A stretch of 64,000 nt of DNA from Plectrocnemia conspersa (lineage: Eukaryota; Arthropoda; Insecta; Trichoptera; Polycentropodidae): assembly GCA_009617715.1 (NCBI GenBank), contig VTFK01000347.1, forward strand, positions 124,001-188,000. The letters are read 5' to 3'. A program made the position numbers and the translations under genes. Position 1 is the first letter of the stretch. Every line of letters begins with the position of its first letter. Below are positions 48,972 to 59,920 of the stretch, in pieces. The notes below the pieces were generated by a model. That model worked only from the letters and a program-made list of their open reading frames with translations, made no database searches and had not been told where the DNA came from.

Positions 48972-49108
48972 TTAACCCTTGAAAGCTGTTAATCATTTGA
49001 TTTTATTGAACCATAATATTTTTTAAATATTGCATGAATAGACGCCTCCCACATATTAACAAATTTCATAATGGCGCGCAAAAATATCAGCCGCGGTGAA
49101 AGGATTAA
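48972..49108. mobile_element. piggyBac-like miniature element, about 137 bp
   Basis: It begins TTAACCCTTGAAAGC and ends GCCGCGGTGAAAGGATTAA, with a TTAA at each edge. Its right end CCGCGGTGAAAGG matches the left half of the TTAA-centred palindrome at 48492. Its interior matches 48634-48700. Confidence 0.65.
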
Positions 49109-49114
49109 TATCGT

Positions 49115-50035
49115 AATTTTCTGTTAAATTTTTTTAAAATCATCTTTGAGAGTTAATAATATCTAATAAATCATATACCACTTCACAAATGTTTTTAGTG
49201 GCCGTAGTAGCCATTTTTTTTAAAGAAATTCATATACCATGCAATTTTGTATAAATTGTATACAAAAATTTGTGAGCACATTTTTTTAAATTTTATACCA
49301 ACACAGATATAGTGAAAAACATAATCGGGTCTCAACGTCTAAAGCACAACTGAATGTTATAACTCTAATTTAAAAAAAATATGGTTCATACTCAATAACT
49401 TTCTGTACAACACGGTGGTCCGTCAGAATATTGATAATATTTATATTCGCCAGAGTCGCAGCTATCACGTAGAGATAACTGATGTCTACAAAGTTACCGA
49501 GAGCTTAATTAGAAGACCTCAAACCCTCCTCGAAACACTTAGATGAGTCGTCGAGTTTCAATAAATAATTCAGACCCTCTTTAAAACTTAAAATAGATAC
49601 ATAGCAATAGAGCTATATCGAAACTCGCTAATTTATAACAAAATTAAGAAAAATAAATAATATAATACTTTCTATTTTATATCAGTTGTACGATCGTCAC
49701 TGATAAACTTCTGAAATGGAACTAAAATGTAGGTGACAAAAATGCCAATTATGTAACAATAATAACACTAAAAGATTTTTGTATATGTTTACTTTAACCT
49801 AAGAACTTTAAAAAAAGGTTGTGTGTAGATACATACAGTAAAAAAAATATAGACACTGGACATTTCTGATATTGATTCCGGACATCACGTCGATTTATAT
49901 AAACAGCCGTGTTTTACATATTTTCAAATAGATTTCAATATTGTTAGTCGACTGAGAACATTTTTTATCAACAGTTCATCACCTGCTTATCAAGTAAAAC
50001 TATGGTGATTAAATTCAATATTAAAATTGTGTACA
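49115..50035. other. AT-rich stretch without a gene
   Basis: Nothing supported beyond scattered short direct repeats. Confidence 0.6.
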
Positions 50036-50041
50036 AATGGG

Positions 50042-50233
50042 TCAATATCGCTTCTCGTCTGACAGGAAACAAGCTTCGAGCTGTGTGACCTCGAGGAGGT
50101 TCACGGCACTCGCAAAACCACAGTCAGGTTCCATTCGATAATACTGAGTCATCGAAAATTCACAAACAACAAAAAAGGCGGTTAAAGCACAGATTAACTT
50201 AACCGGCCGGTGCTCGGTTCTCGAATTGTGCAT
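50042..50233 (-). CDS. Hypothetical ORF, possible secreted-protein start
   Basis: An ATG frame of 63 codons on the minus strand. The N-terminus MHNSRTEHRPVKLICALTAF followed by FVVCEF gives a basic region and a short hydrophobic core that could act as a signal peptide; the rest is mixed and acidic. No canonical donor ends it. It lies divergent to the candidate exon at 50319 on the other strand within one GC-richer block, which might be a shared promoter region. Confidence 0.22.
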   Translation of the reverse strand: MHNSRTEHRPVKLICALTAFFVVCEFSMTQYYRMEPDCGFASAVNLLEVTQLEACFLSDEKRY

Positions 50234-50318
50234 TTAAAGTTCACGCAGGGTCGTCGCTTCCGTTCAACGGTACATCATATGACACATACTAATTTAAACA
50301 ATTACTATTTTATTCTAG

Positions 50319-50422
50319 CCTCGTGCAGCGGCACCGCGCACTTGGTGCGCTTCTTACTGTTGTTTCTGTTTTCGAAACCGTCCTTGAAAATTGGACCCTT
50401 TTTTATAAGTGGAAAAAATCAG
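50319..50422 (+). CDS. Probable internal exon, unknown gene
   Basis: The acceptor ACTATTTTATTCTAG (ending 50318) and the donor CAG|GTATGT (50423) bracket a 104-base block much richer in GC than its flanks. With one split base the frame reads LVQRHRALGALLTVVSVFE and ends YKWKKS plus one base, a helical, partly hydrophobic sequence. A second phase is also open (SGTAHLVRFLLL...). Two canonical splice sites and the sharp composition step make an exon likely; the gene is unknown. Confidence 0.5.
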
Positions 50423-50840
50423 GTATGTGAAATAAATTTGATAGCGATGCAGCGCCTATTATTACCTCGGATTCTTTGATCTTTCGTGGGTTGGATGCGG
50501 CACAGACGAAACAATTAATCACTATGTTGTGTTTTGTGTTACGGAATAAACCACTGACAGTTATCCTGACGTTTATCCAGGTGGCCCCTTGTAACAGCCA
50601 GCGAAAAAATACATTAAAAAGTCACACATGCCACTGAATTAAATACCGAACTAATGCTTGAAAATGCATTTTTAAGCTTATAGCATATGAAAGCTTGAAT
50701 GCTAAGCAAACAAGTTATTTATTAAAGATAAAAAACAAAAATCCATATCCTGAAGAAGAAAAAACTCTCGGAATTAGAAAAAAATATTCATAAATTATTC
50801 TAAATAATATTTATAAAATAGATTAAAATATAATTTATTA

Positions 50841-51190
50841 TTTTGCGCCGTGACTCCAATGCAGGATCAGTAAAATTTCAGATGAGCTTTCCGAAAATAA
50901 TACAACTGTATGTTGTTCTGTCGACTGGTTAATGACCTGCTCATAATTTGCGCTCATTGGAGTCACGGCGCAAAAGTGGTGACCCACCGTCGTGATCTGG
51001 ACACGAAAATCTAATTCGAGTCATTCAAGAACAAGATATAAAAATCGAGTCAGATTAAGCCACTTTGAGAATTAGGTCAAATCAGCCATCATCATGATGC
51101 CCCCCCCCGCAGTTTTGCCACAAAGATCAACGCTTCTGGTTTACAATGCTGGAGGGTCAGTTCCAACAAGCAAAGATAACCATGGACTAA
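50841..51190 (+). mobile_element. Ty3/gypsy retrotransposon relic: LTR edge, primer site and gag start
   Basis: At 51098-51187 one frame reads CPPPQFCHKDQRF then FWFTMLEGQFQQAKITMD and stops; a W-F-x-x-L-E-x-Q-F-x-x-x-x-I motif after a proline-rich start is characteristic of the gag N-terminus of insect gypsy-type elements. About 120 bases upstream lies GCAAAAGTGGTGACCCAC, which has the form of the sequence between LTR and gag that includes the primer site. The LTR-side block CATTGGAGTCACGGCGCAAAA (50955-50975) is also present as a perfect inverted copy at 50841-50861. The rest of gag-pol is missing. Confidence 0.75.
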
Positions 51191-51199
51191 TAATTGTAT

Positions 51200-51890
51200 G
51201 TAAGACATTTATTTAAATTAAGTACATGCATGTTAATAATATTTGGGTATACAATACAGCACATAATATTACGAAAAATGTGAAGCTAAATAATTTTATT
51301 TTTAATAATATACGCGAAATTAATTAAAACGTTATTTATTAAATTATTATTTTTCTAAAACATTTTTCGTAATCTAAATTAGTTTTAATAGTTAAATTAC
51401 TCACATGTCTGACTTTGTTATAATTAAATTTTCACCATTAAAATGTTGCTTATTACCTGTGACAATCCGACTATCCTGCATGTGACAAGTGCAGGTATAT
51501 CAAATATTAAAAAATTATTCAGGAAGCAGCTCGATTGTTCTTAACAAAAAAAATTTTAAAATACGTTTACCAAACCTGAGATTTATTCGGGTATTATAAA
51601 TCGTATAAATCGATAAGTATATATATAGTATGTTTAAAAGTGCGAGGTTCATTCAGACATACGTGTCTATAAATTGCGATTTGCAATGAAAAATATGCTA
51701 TGTTAGTCAGTAATGATCAACCGTCTGAAAAGCTTAAGCAAAAGACACAACAATAAAAAATGAGTTGGACTTACAGCCTATTCATTTTCAAGTTAGTGAA
51801 TAAATTATTTATTAAAATCAGTGAAGCTTGAATTAAAATAGTCGCTACGGCCTAATTTATAGTGATGTATTTCACTATAAAAATGGCTTA
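51200..51890. other. AT-rich stretch without a gene
   Basis: Nothing supported. Confidence 0.6.
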
Positions 51891-51893
51891 GTA

Positions 51894-51945
51894 CCTAGGG
51901 TAGCAAAGTGCGGCTCACGGGCCACATTCGGCTCTTGAATTACTC
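51894..51945 (+). mobile_element. hAT-type transposon end
   Basis: GGGTAGCAAAGTGCGGCTCACGG-type sequence continuing into GCCACATTCGGCTCTTG matches the well-known terminal sequence of a group of animal hAT elements (GCAAAGTGCGGCTCGCGGGCCACATGCGGCTC pattern). No matching second terminus or transposase was found downstream before the (AT)n tract. Confidence 0.6.
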
Positions 51946-52232
51946 GCTAATGACTCTTCACACATATTTAATGTGAAAATAAAGTGTTTCGATACGCAGC
52001 AAAATACGAATAAATATTTTTTTAATTTTCATCAATTCAGTTTTTAGATTTTCGGTGAATAAAATATATTTTTTATAAAACTTTACGCTGCACAAATGAA
52101 CAGTAAAATATTCAATAACTTTGCGCTACTCAGTCAGCTTCATTTAAATATAACTTTTGTGAAAATTTCACGGGCAAACACGTCTTGATATTATCACCAA
52201 GTAAAAGATAAATTTATTGAGATACTGTATTG

Positions 52233-52359
<127 letters not shown>

Positions 52360-52539
52360 AAATCCGGTGTGGGGCAAAGCCCAGCATGTGGTTGTTCAGA
52401 TCTGATGTTCATATTCTCAATTTTATGAATACAGAATATACAGAATATGAGGATGGCTGGGCGAATCTGGCCGAAACGTAGGGACCATGATTCCACACGG
52501 AATCAAAAAAAAGTACGCGGAGTAATCCGACTCCTAGAA

Positions 52540-52672
<133 letters not shown>

Positions 52673-52679
52673 TGTAAGA

Positions 52680-53360
52680 GACTGAAATACAATTTAGTAT
52701 AAAAGTATTACAATCAATCTGAAAAAATCTGCGCTGCGCGGTTTAACAAACCATATCTTTTAATTTTAATAAAATGCTAGTCTTAAAGAATAAGCTCGTT
52801 ATAAATGTTGCAGAATCAAACCGACTTAAAAATATATTAATGGGTTCTAAAAAATAGCCAAATCTTTGTAATACTCATATTTTGCTTTACTGTGTCGAAA
52901 GTTTGCTATTTGTCTAGTTTTTGGTAACAGTTAACCTTTAAACAAAATCGTAAAAAATATCAAAGGAAAGAAAATTAATTTATTGATCATATCTATATTT
53001 TGAAATTTCCTCAAAGTTATGAGGTAATGTGATTCTTTTGTTAAAATATCAGTAAATTTCGTGCTGCGCTGACAAATTATTTGGTTTTGCTAATTAAATT
53101 TAGTTATAAAACCTAAAGCGTTTGATCAAAATTAAAGTATCTTGAAGCAGCGTTTCCTAATAAAATATTATTATTTTTGTAAATCAATTGTTCAATGTCT
53201 AGCAACCCCTAATTTGACCGAAGAATTCCGAAAGTTGAATACCACTGATTTATTGATTGCTTTATACTTTTCATATAATTTTTTGTTGAAATTTTTTCTT
53301 ATAAGAAATGGGAAATATGACAAATCTAGAGAATATTAAAAATATATAATTATTTATGTT
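52680..53360. other. AT-rich stretch without a gene
   Basis: Nothing supported. Confidence 0.6.
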
Positions 53361-53367
53361 CAGACAT

Positions 53368-54150
53368 GTATTTATTTATTGTACATCTTACGTTGCAACA
53401 TGACTAGCGTTAGCCCAATGCGTAACAATGGGATACAAACAATCAACATTCATTTAAATATTTCATCCATGAGATTAAAATATCAATCGATCGAATTTAC
53501 AATTTTAAAGCAAATTTCGAACGTCCAGATACGATAGAAATTGATAAATACTATGATACATATATTATATAATTTTAACTCATGTCTTCATATGACTGTA
53601 TTGTCCATATGACAGGCGTTAGCCCAATGCGTTACAGTGGGATAAAAAAATCAAACAAGTGTTATAGTGATCAAGGAATATATGTATGTCAATATACAGG
53701 ACCTAGTGTAATTTGATTTTATTTTAATTGTTCATCACAATATTCATCGGTAAAATTAGAAAAATCTAAGAAAATCAAATTCGTGATGATCGATCAGAAT
53801 TATTATTATAAAAACACAGAAATTTCAGTCTTCCAGAGACGATAAAAATGAAAAGCACTAAGGTATATATATAAAATAGAATTTAAATACAAGTCTTTAA
53901 AGTATGGTCAACATGACAGGCGTTAGCCCAATGCGTTACAGCACAATCAACAACTACTAAATTAGTAGTGGACACCAGACCAGAAGATAATTTAGATATA
54001 ATTAATAGATTTCATAATTCACAACCTAGCTCGATTTTATTTTAATAATTTACCACGATATTCATCTATGACATTATGTAAATCTAGAAAAACCAAATCT
54101 GGAATTAAAATGGTATAACAATTACTAATTCCGATCTCCCAATAGTAGTT
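53368..54150 (+). repeat. Repeat B cluster: three direct copies
   Basis: Three copies of one ~230-300 bp element follow one another with cores at about 53408, 53618 and 53917. Each core reads GCGTTAGCCCAATGCGT followed by AACA or TACA and an ATCAACA block. Copies two and three share a second block about 110 bases later (ATTTTATTTTAAT, then TATTCATC and AAATCTAAGAAAA-type sequence). Copies vary, so the array is old. The element has no coding frame. Other copies: 19880-20190, about 31270, 58340-58440, about 58960 (reverse), 61960-62245 (reverse). Confidence 0.88.
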
Positions 54151-54159
54151 TAAAATTTT

Positions 54160-56800
54160 TAAATTTTAAACAATTTCAGGTATTAGTCTTACGGGTTCTA
54201 TCGATTTATATCATTAGTCTATCTTGCATGTTAAAAACTTCAACAGGTGTGATGCTAGTTTTGTATAATTTAAAAAAAATATAAATTTATAATTGAATAT
54301 AAGAGATTTTTTTATATTAAAAATATTTACTTGAAAATACGACACACCGACCTATATCAAAAATAAGGCAGGAATGAACCTTATTCACAAAAATCACAAA
54401 GTCATCACCGAAATGAAGAGGCTATTTGGAACAAGCTTACAAAAGCTCCTTCACGGCCAACATAAAAAATAAATGTATAATATTTAACAGTAGCAGTTCT
54501 AATAATAACAATATTATAATTATACCAACTTAATATGCCTCACTCGTAACTCTTGATAGTGCATAACCATACTTTATACAACAGATCAAATAAATACAAA
54601 AATGTTTGTGTGCAAAACACACAATGAGTTTACTAATCAGTGCCAAGTTCTGAGCGCTCGGCGCATACTGAAACTCTTTCGGCGCAATTTGCAGCAAATT
54701 CGCGTAATTAAATAGCTGTAGATATGCTTTTAGAAAATGGCAAATAAATTTGCCACGTTAAAGACAAATTTATGATATTATAACATAAGACGTAACAAAG
54801 CAGAAAGAAAAATATATAAAATAAGTATTTGTTAATTTTAGTATAATTTATTTAATATATATACATATATATATATATTAATAACCTGCAAACGTAATAC
54901 ATTTTATATTAAGTATAAATTATTTAAAGCGTTCGTTATAAATGTGCGAAATGTTATTATAATAAATACAAGGGGAGATTTAAAGCGAGGGGTAGCGCTA
55001 AAAAATATTATTACAAGCTTGTGATACTTTCGCTAGTCCATTACCTTTGAATCTGGAGTTTGGAAATTTATGAAGTGTCATATCAAATATATAGACACAC
55101 ATGATTTTTATTTTCAATCATATGAATTATAAGTTGTTTCAAATGCTTGACCCGGTAAATATTAATATATTACGTAATACCTGCTCTTGATATTTTTATA
55201 AATATATATAGCAATGAAGAATTTTGTATTATATATTTATCACATTACATTATTCATAACAATAGTGGATAATTTAAAGACTGGTATTTCTAGTTTTCAA
55301 TAATGTTATGTATTGCTAAAAGCAATCGTTAACATTAACAGTTTGCTTGTATTACATTAAATTATTAACAATAAACAATATTTTAAATAAACTTCTGTGT
55401 TTTAATAAACTAATCAGGAGTCGCAATTTGTATCCGGTTAAACGGACACATAATATTATTCAGTAAACGCTCGAAATTGACAATGTTCTTTCATCAAAAT
55501 CGATGTATCGACACTTTTATTTTATATAAGACAATGGCAATAATAAAAATAAAACAATAGATAGATTTACATATTGAACGATTGCTACAAACAATGCGTG
55601 AAAAGTATAATGTTAAGAAAAGGATGCCTTGTATGATATATTATTATTACACAGCTTGCGACCAGACCAAAATTAATTTAAAAATAATAACAATAATATA
55701 AAGGACCTCCTAGAAATGGATATATGATAGGGTGTGAATATAATCTGAGGGTGTCATTTTTCTAACGTAACGAAATTCGGCTATATAACGTACAATTTTT
55801 GTCAACTTTGAACATGTAGGCGAAGTGGATCAATAAAAGTATGCCATGAAATTTTTGTGAGCTAGTGAAAATTAAAACATTAAATTCTAATTCTTTGACA
55901 ATAATTATTAATTAATTTTGAACTAATGCCTAATTAAGTTATTTGGTCTGATGTAAGGAAATATTTTATATAATATTAATAATATTTTGTATTTTATTAT
56001 TATTTATAGTCAGTTTTATAAATGAAGGCAGAAATGTTTATTTATTGCATATTGCTAAAGGAAACCTATAAAGTTAATGGGCTAAATTTATTAAAAAAAC
56101 AAAACTCAATATTTTCCGCAGTACATGGAGAATAGTCAATTTTACAAAAACAGTAAATTTTGAAAGCTTATAAAATACCTAAATCATAAGTTATAAACGC
56201 ATGAAATTTGAATTAAAATAACTTATTTAATATAAAAAACACTTTAGCTTCGATATAAAATAATTTACTTCATATTACATACATATTGTATATGATTAAT
56301 ACGTAAAGCTGAGCTAGGATTTGAATTATTATGAATTTTTAGAAACAGAAAAATTTTCTGCGATAAAATCTCTACAAAATCTTTTTTTGTTTTTAGAAAA
56401 AAATCAAAGATGTGGATTTATTAAGTAAATAATTATTATAAGCAATAAAAAAATAGGAACAGGCATTAATTATTTTTGAGTTTTGAAACTAATAAACTCT
56501 ATTATTCCTTTTAAGGATCCTTGCTTTGATATACGAAAAGGTTTCCGGAACAATTTATTTTTGTAAACCAAGGTTCCACTGTATATACATATATGTATAT
56601 ATTTTAAAATATACTATGAAACTTCATTTACAAAATGTGAAAAATTTAATGAGTAAAATATGTATCTAACCATATTCTATTTTTTATTATAACTTAACAA
56701 TGTGTTATATAATAACATCAAACACAAAATATTTCATAATTAAAATTTCCTAAAATAATACAACAGGAGTTTATATTTGACGACGGCTGGGTGCGTCCTT
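54160..56800. other. AT-rich stretch without a gene
   Basis: A 32-codon frame MNLIHKNHKVITEMKRLF... (54373-54471) is slightly GC-richer but has no support. The rest is AT-rich. Confidence 0.5.
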
Positions 56801-56810
56801 TATTTGCTAA

Positions 56811-57240
56811 ATACAATTGAAGCAAGATGTTGAACTGTTGATAAAAGGATACCCAAAATATATTGACCTTAAACTTACAGATGAACTTTTGCACTTTCTT
56901 ATATACGCGAGATAAAGCCATAGGTCCACAGAAAGCACTTTCTGTATCATGCATACCTTTATCAAAGTATATAGGTGTATAAAAAAATAAAATCAGATGG
57001 CCCTCCCCAACGTAGCAATCTTGCGGTTGTTTATTAGCTTAATGGGCACTGGTTGTTCAGGAGAAAGGTATTTTTCAAGACTTAAAAATAAATCAAAGAG
57101 ATGCATTAAGCATCTTTTGCAATGAAAGTGACAAACTTAGTCAAACAAATTTTGACGGACTTTTAGATGATTTCACAACAAAAAGATCTAGATTATTTAT
57201 CTACCCTACTCTACTAAAATGTTTTTTAACAGACTAATGA
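56811..57240 (+). pseudogene. hAT transposase relic, C-terminal dimerisation region
   Basis: Three open pieces in the expected order. First, DVELLIKGYPKYIDLKLTDE continuing to LLHFLIYAR (56826-56912). Second, MALPNVAILRLFISLMGTGC followed by SGERYFSRLKNKSKR (56997-57104), which is the hAT C-terminal N-C-S-x-E-R-x-F-S-x-L-K motif. Third, after a +1 shift, ALSIFCNESDKLSQ then NFDGLLDDFTTKRSR (57103-57192), the end of the dimerisation domain. Stops separate the parts. The RNase H-like catalytic core further upstream is not recognisable. In the family this region mediates multimerisation. Confidence 0.9.
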
Positions 57241-57439
57241 ATATGTTATTATACTTCAATATAACCAATATTTACGCATCACACATACCCATGAAAATTA
57301 TAAATTCGCCTATAACAAAAAACCATACGCGCTAGAAAAAAATACTTTTACAAAAGATTATCTATTTTTTTTTAAATTGTAGCGTACATTAATATCTTTT
57401 TTTCTTTATATATATAAAATAAGTACAATCTGTAGCACA

Positions 57440-57960
57440 CAATTTTAATATTTTGAGCTCTGGTTAGAGCGTTGAGTGTTGAAAACCGATATCATTTCAT
57501 TTCTTTGATTACTTTATGAATTTAATAAAGGCAAAAAGCGTTTGCAATGTTTACGGTAGAGATGTAAGTATTGTAAGACTTAATAGTATATAATAAACTC
57601 CGAACTATGGATTTTTGATTAGTCTTTGAATTTTGATAATAATAATTAAAATCAAGTATTGAGAACCGGTTAAGTTTCACATTAAAGAATTATGTCGTCG
57701 TGTACTTTAAAATTTTAATATAGCCAAAAAGCATCAGAAATGTGTACGGTACAAATGCAACAAATATTATTTTCTTAAAAATACATTTCAAATTTCAAGT
57801 TATAGACTTTTATAATACCTGGCTTTTGAATATAGATGATAATAATTGTGTAATTTAGAAACTTCATAAAGCCAAAAAGTGGTAGAAAAGTGTACGATAT
57901 ATATGCAACTAATGTTATATTCTTAATGATACAATTCAAATTTTTATCTACCCAACCTTT
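57440..57960 (+). repeat. Short tandem array, three degenerate units
   Basis: A block of the form GCCAAAAAGC...AGAAATGTGTACGGTA...ATGCAA...ATTA recurs at about 57530, 57722 and 57870 (192 and 148 bases apart). Between them a TGAATTTTGATAATAATAATT-like block recurs at about 57628 and 57826. This is a small decayed satellite or serial duplication. Confidence 0.6.
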
Positions 57961-58339
57961 GAAGGTTTATGGATAAGCTCAAGGGAATAAAAAGTGTTGA
58001 ACTGACTTAAACATTTTTAAGTGTGGTTTTAAAGTACAATATGACACTTTATTGATAATGTATCTATAATTTTCATAATCGACTATTTTTGCATTAATTG
58101 GTGATTAAACAAAGTCTACAACAATTTGAATGGAAAGTTCTTCAAAATATACTAAAAATGCAATGCTATGTTTTTAGTAATGTATAAAGAGTATATCTAT
58201 ATATTTTAAGCTTCTGATATCTAACTAAAATTAGCAAAGATCAATTAATAAAATTATACACCACGCTTCAATACAACAACCCTATATTAGAGAACAGTGT
58301 CTCTTAGTATGACAACAAGCAACTATGTCTCGAAAAAAA

Positions 58340-58440
58340 ATGTTATTTATTAATTGTAAGTCTTCCGTTACAAGACGTGAGTCAGCCCAATACGTTACAG
58401 CGGGGTAAACACAATCAACAACTACTATCGTTCGTCTTCA
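58340..58440 (+). repeat. Repeat B, partial copy
   Basis: TCTTCCGTTACAAGACGTGA, then TCAGCCCAATACGTTACAGC and ACACAATCAACAACTACTA follow the 5' half of repeat B. The second half is missing. Confidence 0.8.
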
Positions 58441-58748
58441 AATGTGCTTCAAGACGACCATGTTTCATAGATTCGTGGATCAGAAAGTGTTCGCATAACA
58501 GACAGAATGGTATACGAACATAATGAGTAGTGGGTATGAAACCGAAATTAATTAATTGACGAACTTTTTTTGCTTTTTTATTTTGAGCAATTTGAGTTAG
58601 GAACTATAATTAAAATATATTTATGAACTTTACCGAATTTAATACGCAAATACATTAATTTACTATAAGATTAACACGCGTCGTTTTGCCATCATTTTCT
58701 TGGGAAATCAGGGTTGTAATATTAACTTAACTCAACTTAACGCCCGAG

Positions 58749-58764
58749 GACTCGTATGCGAGTC
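58749..58764. repeat. Perfect hairpin between TTAA tetramers
   Basis: GACTCG-TATG-CGAGTC folds perfectly. TTAA lies 11 bases before it (TTAACGCCCGAG) and directly after its C (TTAA at 58765). It could be a miniature-element core. Confidence 0.5.
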
Positions 58765-58779
58765 TTAAAAGAACATTGT

Positions 58780-59910
58780 TTGGTAGCCGTGAACACAGGC
58801 ATAAATCCTGCGTCATGCTTTCTCTTTTATTAAAAAAATATTGGGATACCATCAAGTTTGCCTCTATATAATAATCAGAGATGTTAGTATACTATTTATA
58901 CGTACTATCAAATGAAAAATAAATTATATTTTACTTCAAACTTTTGTTAAAAGAGTCGTCTTATCCCATTGTGACGCAGTGAAAAGACGTCGCTTTATTG
59001 GGGCACGCGATTTTTTTTTTAAAAATAAAACGTATGAACCATAAATATTTTATATAAAAATAATATTTTATGTTACACTTCTCAAACAGAAATTAATTTC
59101 AGGGTCAAACTGTATGGCTAGGTAAACATAAAACCAATCCAATCAAAAAAATCGAAACATCCCGATTGATAGTACAACAATTAACTAAGTTTTATAACCT
59201 AAAATTCTGTATGTTATTGCAAAATTAAAACGTAAAACCGTTACGGTATATGTAGATAAATTAGATAATACATAAAAATATCATCCATTAACATACGAAC
59301 ATTTTTACCGGGTGTTTGCTATTTTGAAATTTCCTCACCATTTGGGAAACCGCAATGATTCACAGATAAGAAACCAGGGGGGAAAGACTACAATTCGGAT
59401 AAATTATCCCAGTATCAGTTTATTGCCGACATTAAGTAGAATAATTGAAAAAAATATAAGTATTATTGCACTTAAAAGAATCTCTAAGGAATAAAATCAT
59501 GAACGAATAAATATGTATTTTTCATTCCTAATATTTTGTTTAAATTGAAAATGGTTGCAATGGTTACCAACCAGTTATTTATAATTTAATAATATGTATG
59601 TTTAAATGCTTCTATAAACGATTTATAAAAAATATCCGTTTATAATATAATATAATTTGCACTAACCAAATTTTCGGCGTTCTCTCTCTCTGCTTACAAC
59701 TGTCACTGACACATTTATTTTTACCATTACACTTAAACCACACTATCACTATTTATATTTATTTTTATTATTTTAACTTTTTTATCTATTTCAATATTTT
59801 TTGATATGTATAAAAACACAATTTCACAACTTTTGCACATTTATGCTGTAGCTTTCCTTATTCCATGTACAGAACAAGCACAGCATTTCCTTCTCACATA
59901 TTTCTCACAA
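58780..59910. other. AT-rich stretch without a gene
   Basis: A reverse partial match to repeat B at about 58960-58985 and otherwise nothing. The 3' flank of the piggyBac relic is included. Confidence 0.5.
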
Positions 59911-59920
59911 TTTTTTATTT

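Noticed and set aside
56718..56954. A 78-codon minus-strand frame
   Set aside because: Antisense to the hAT relic, whose plus-strand frame matches a known domain.
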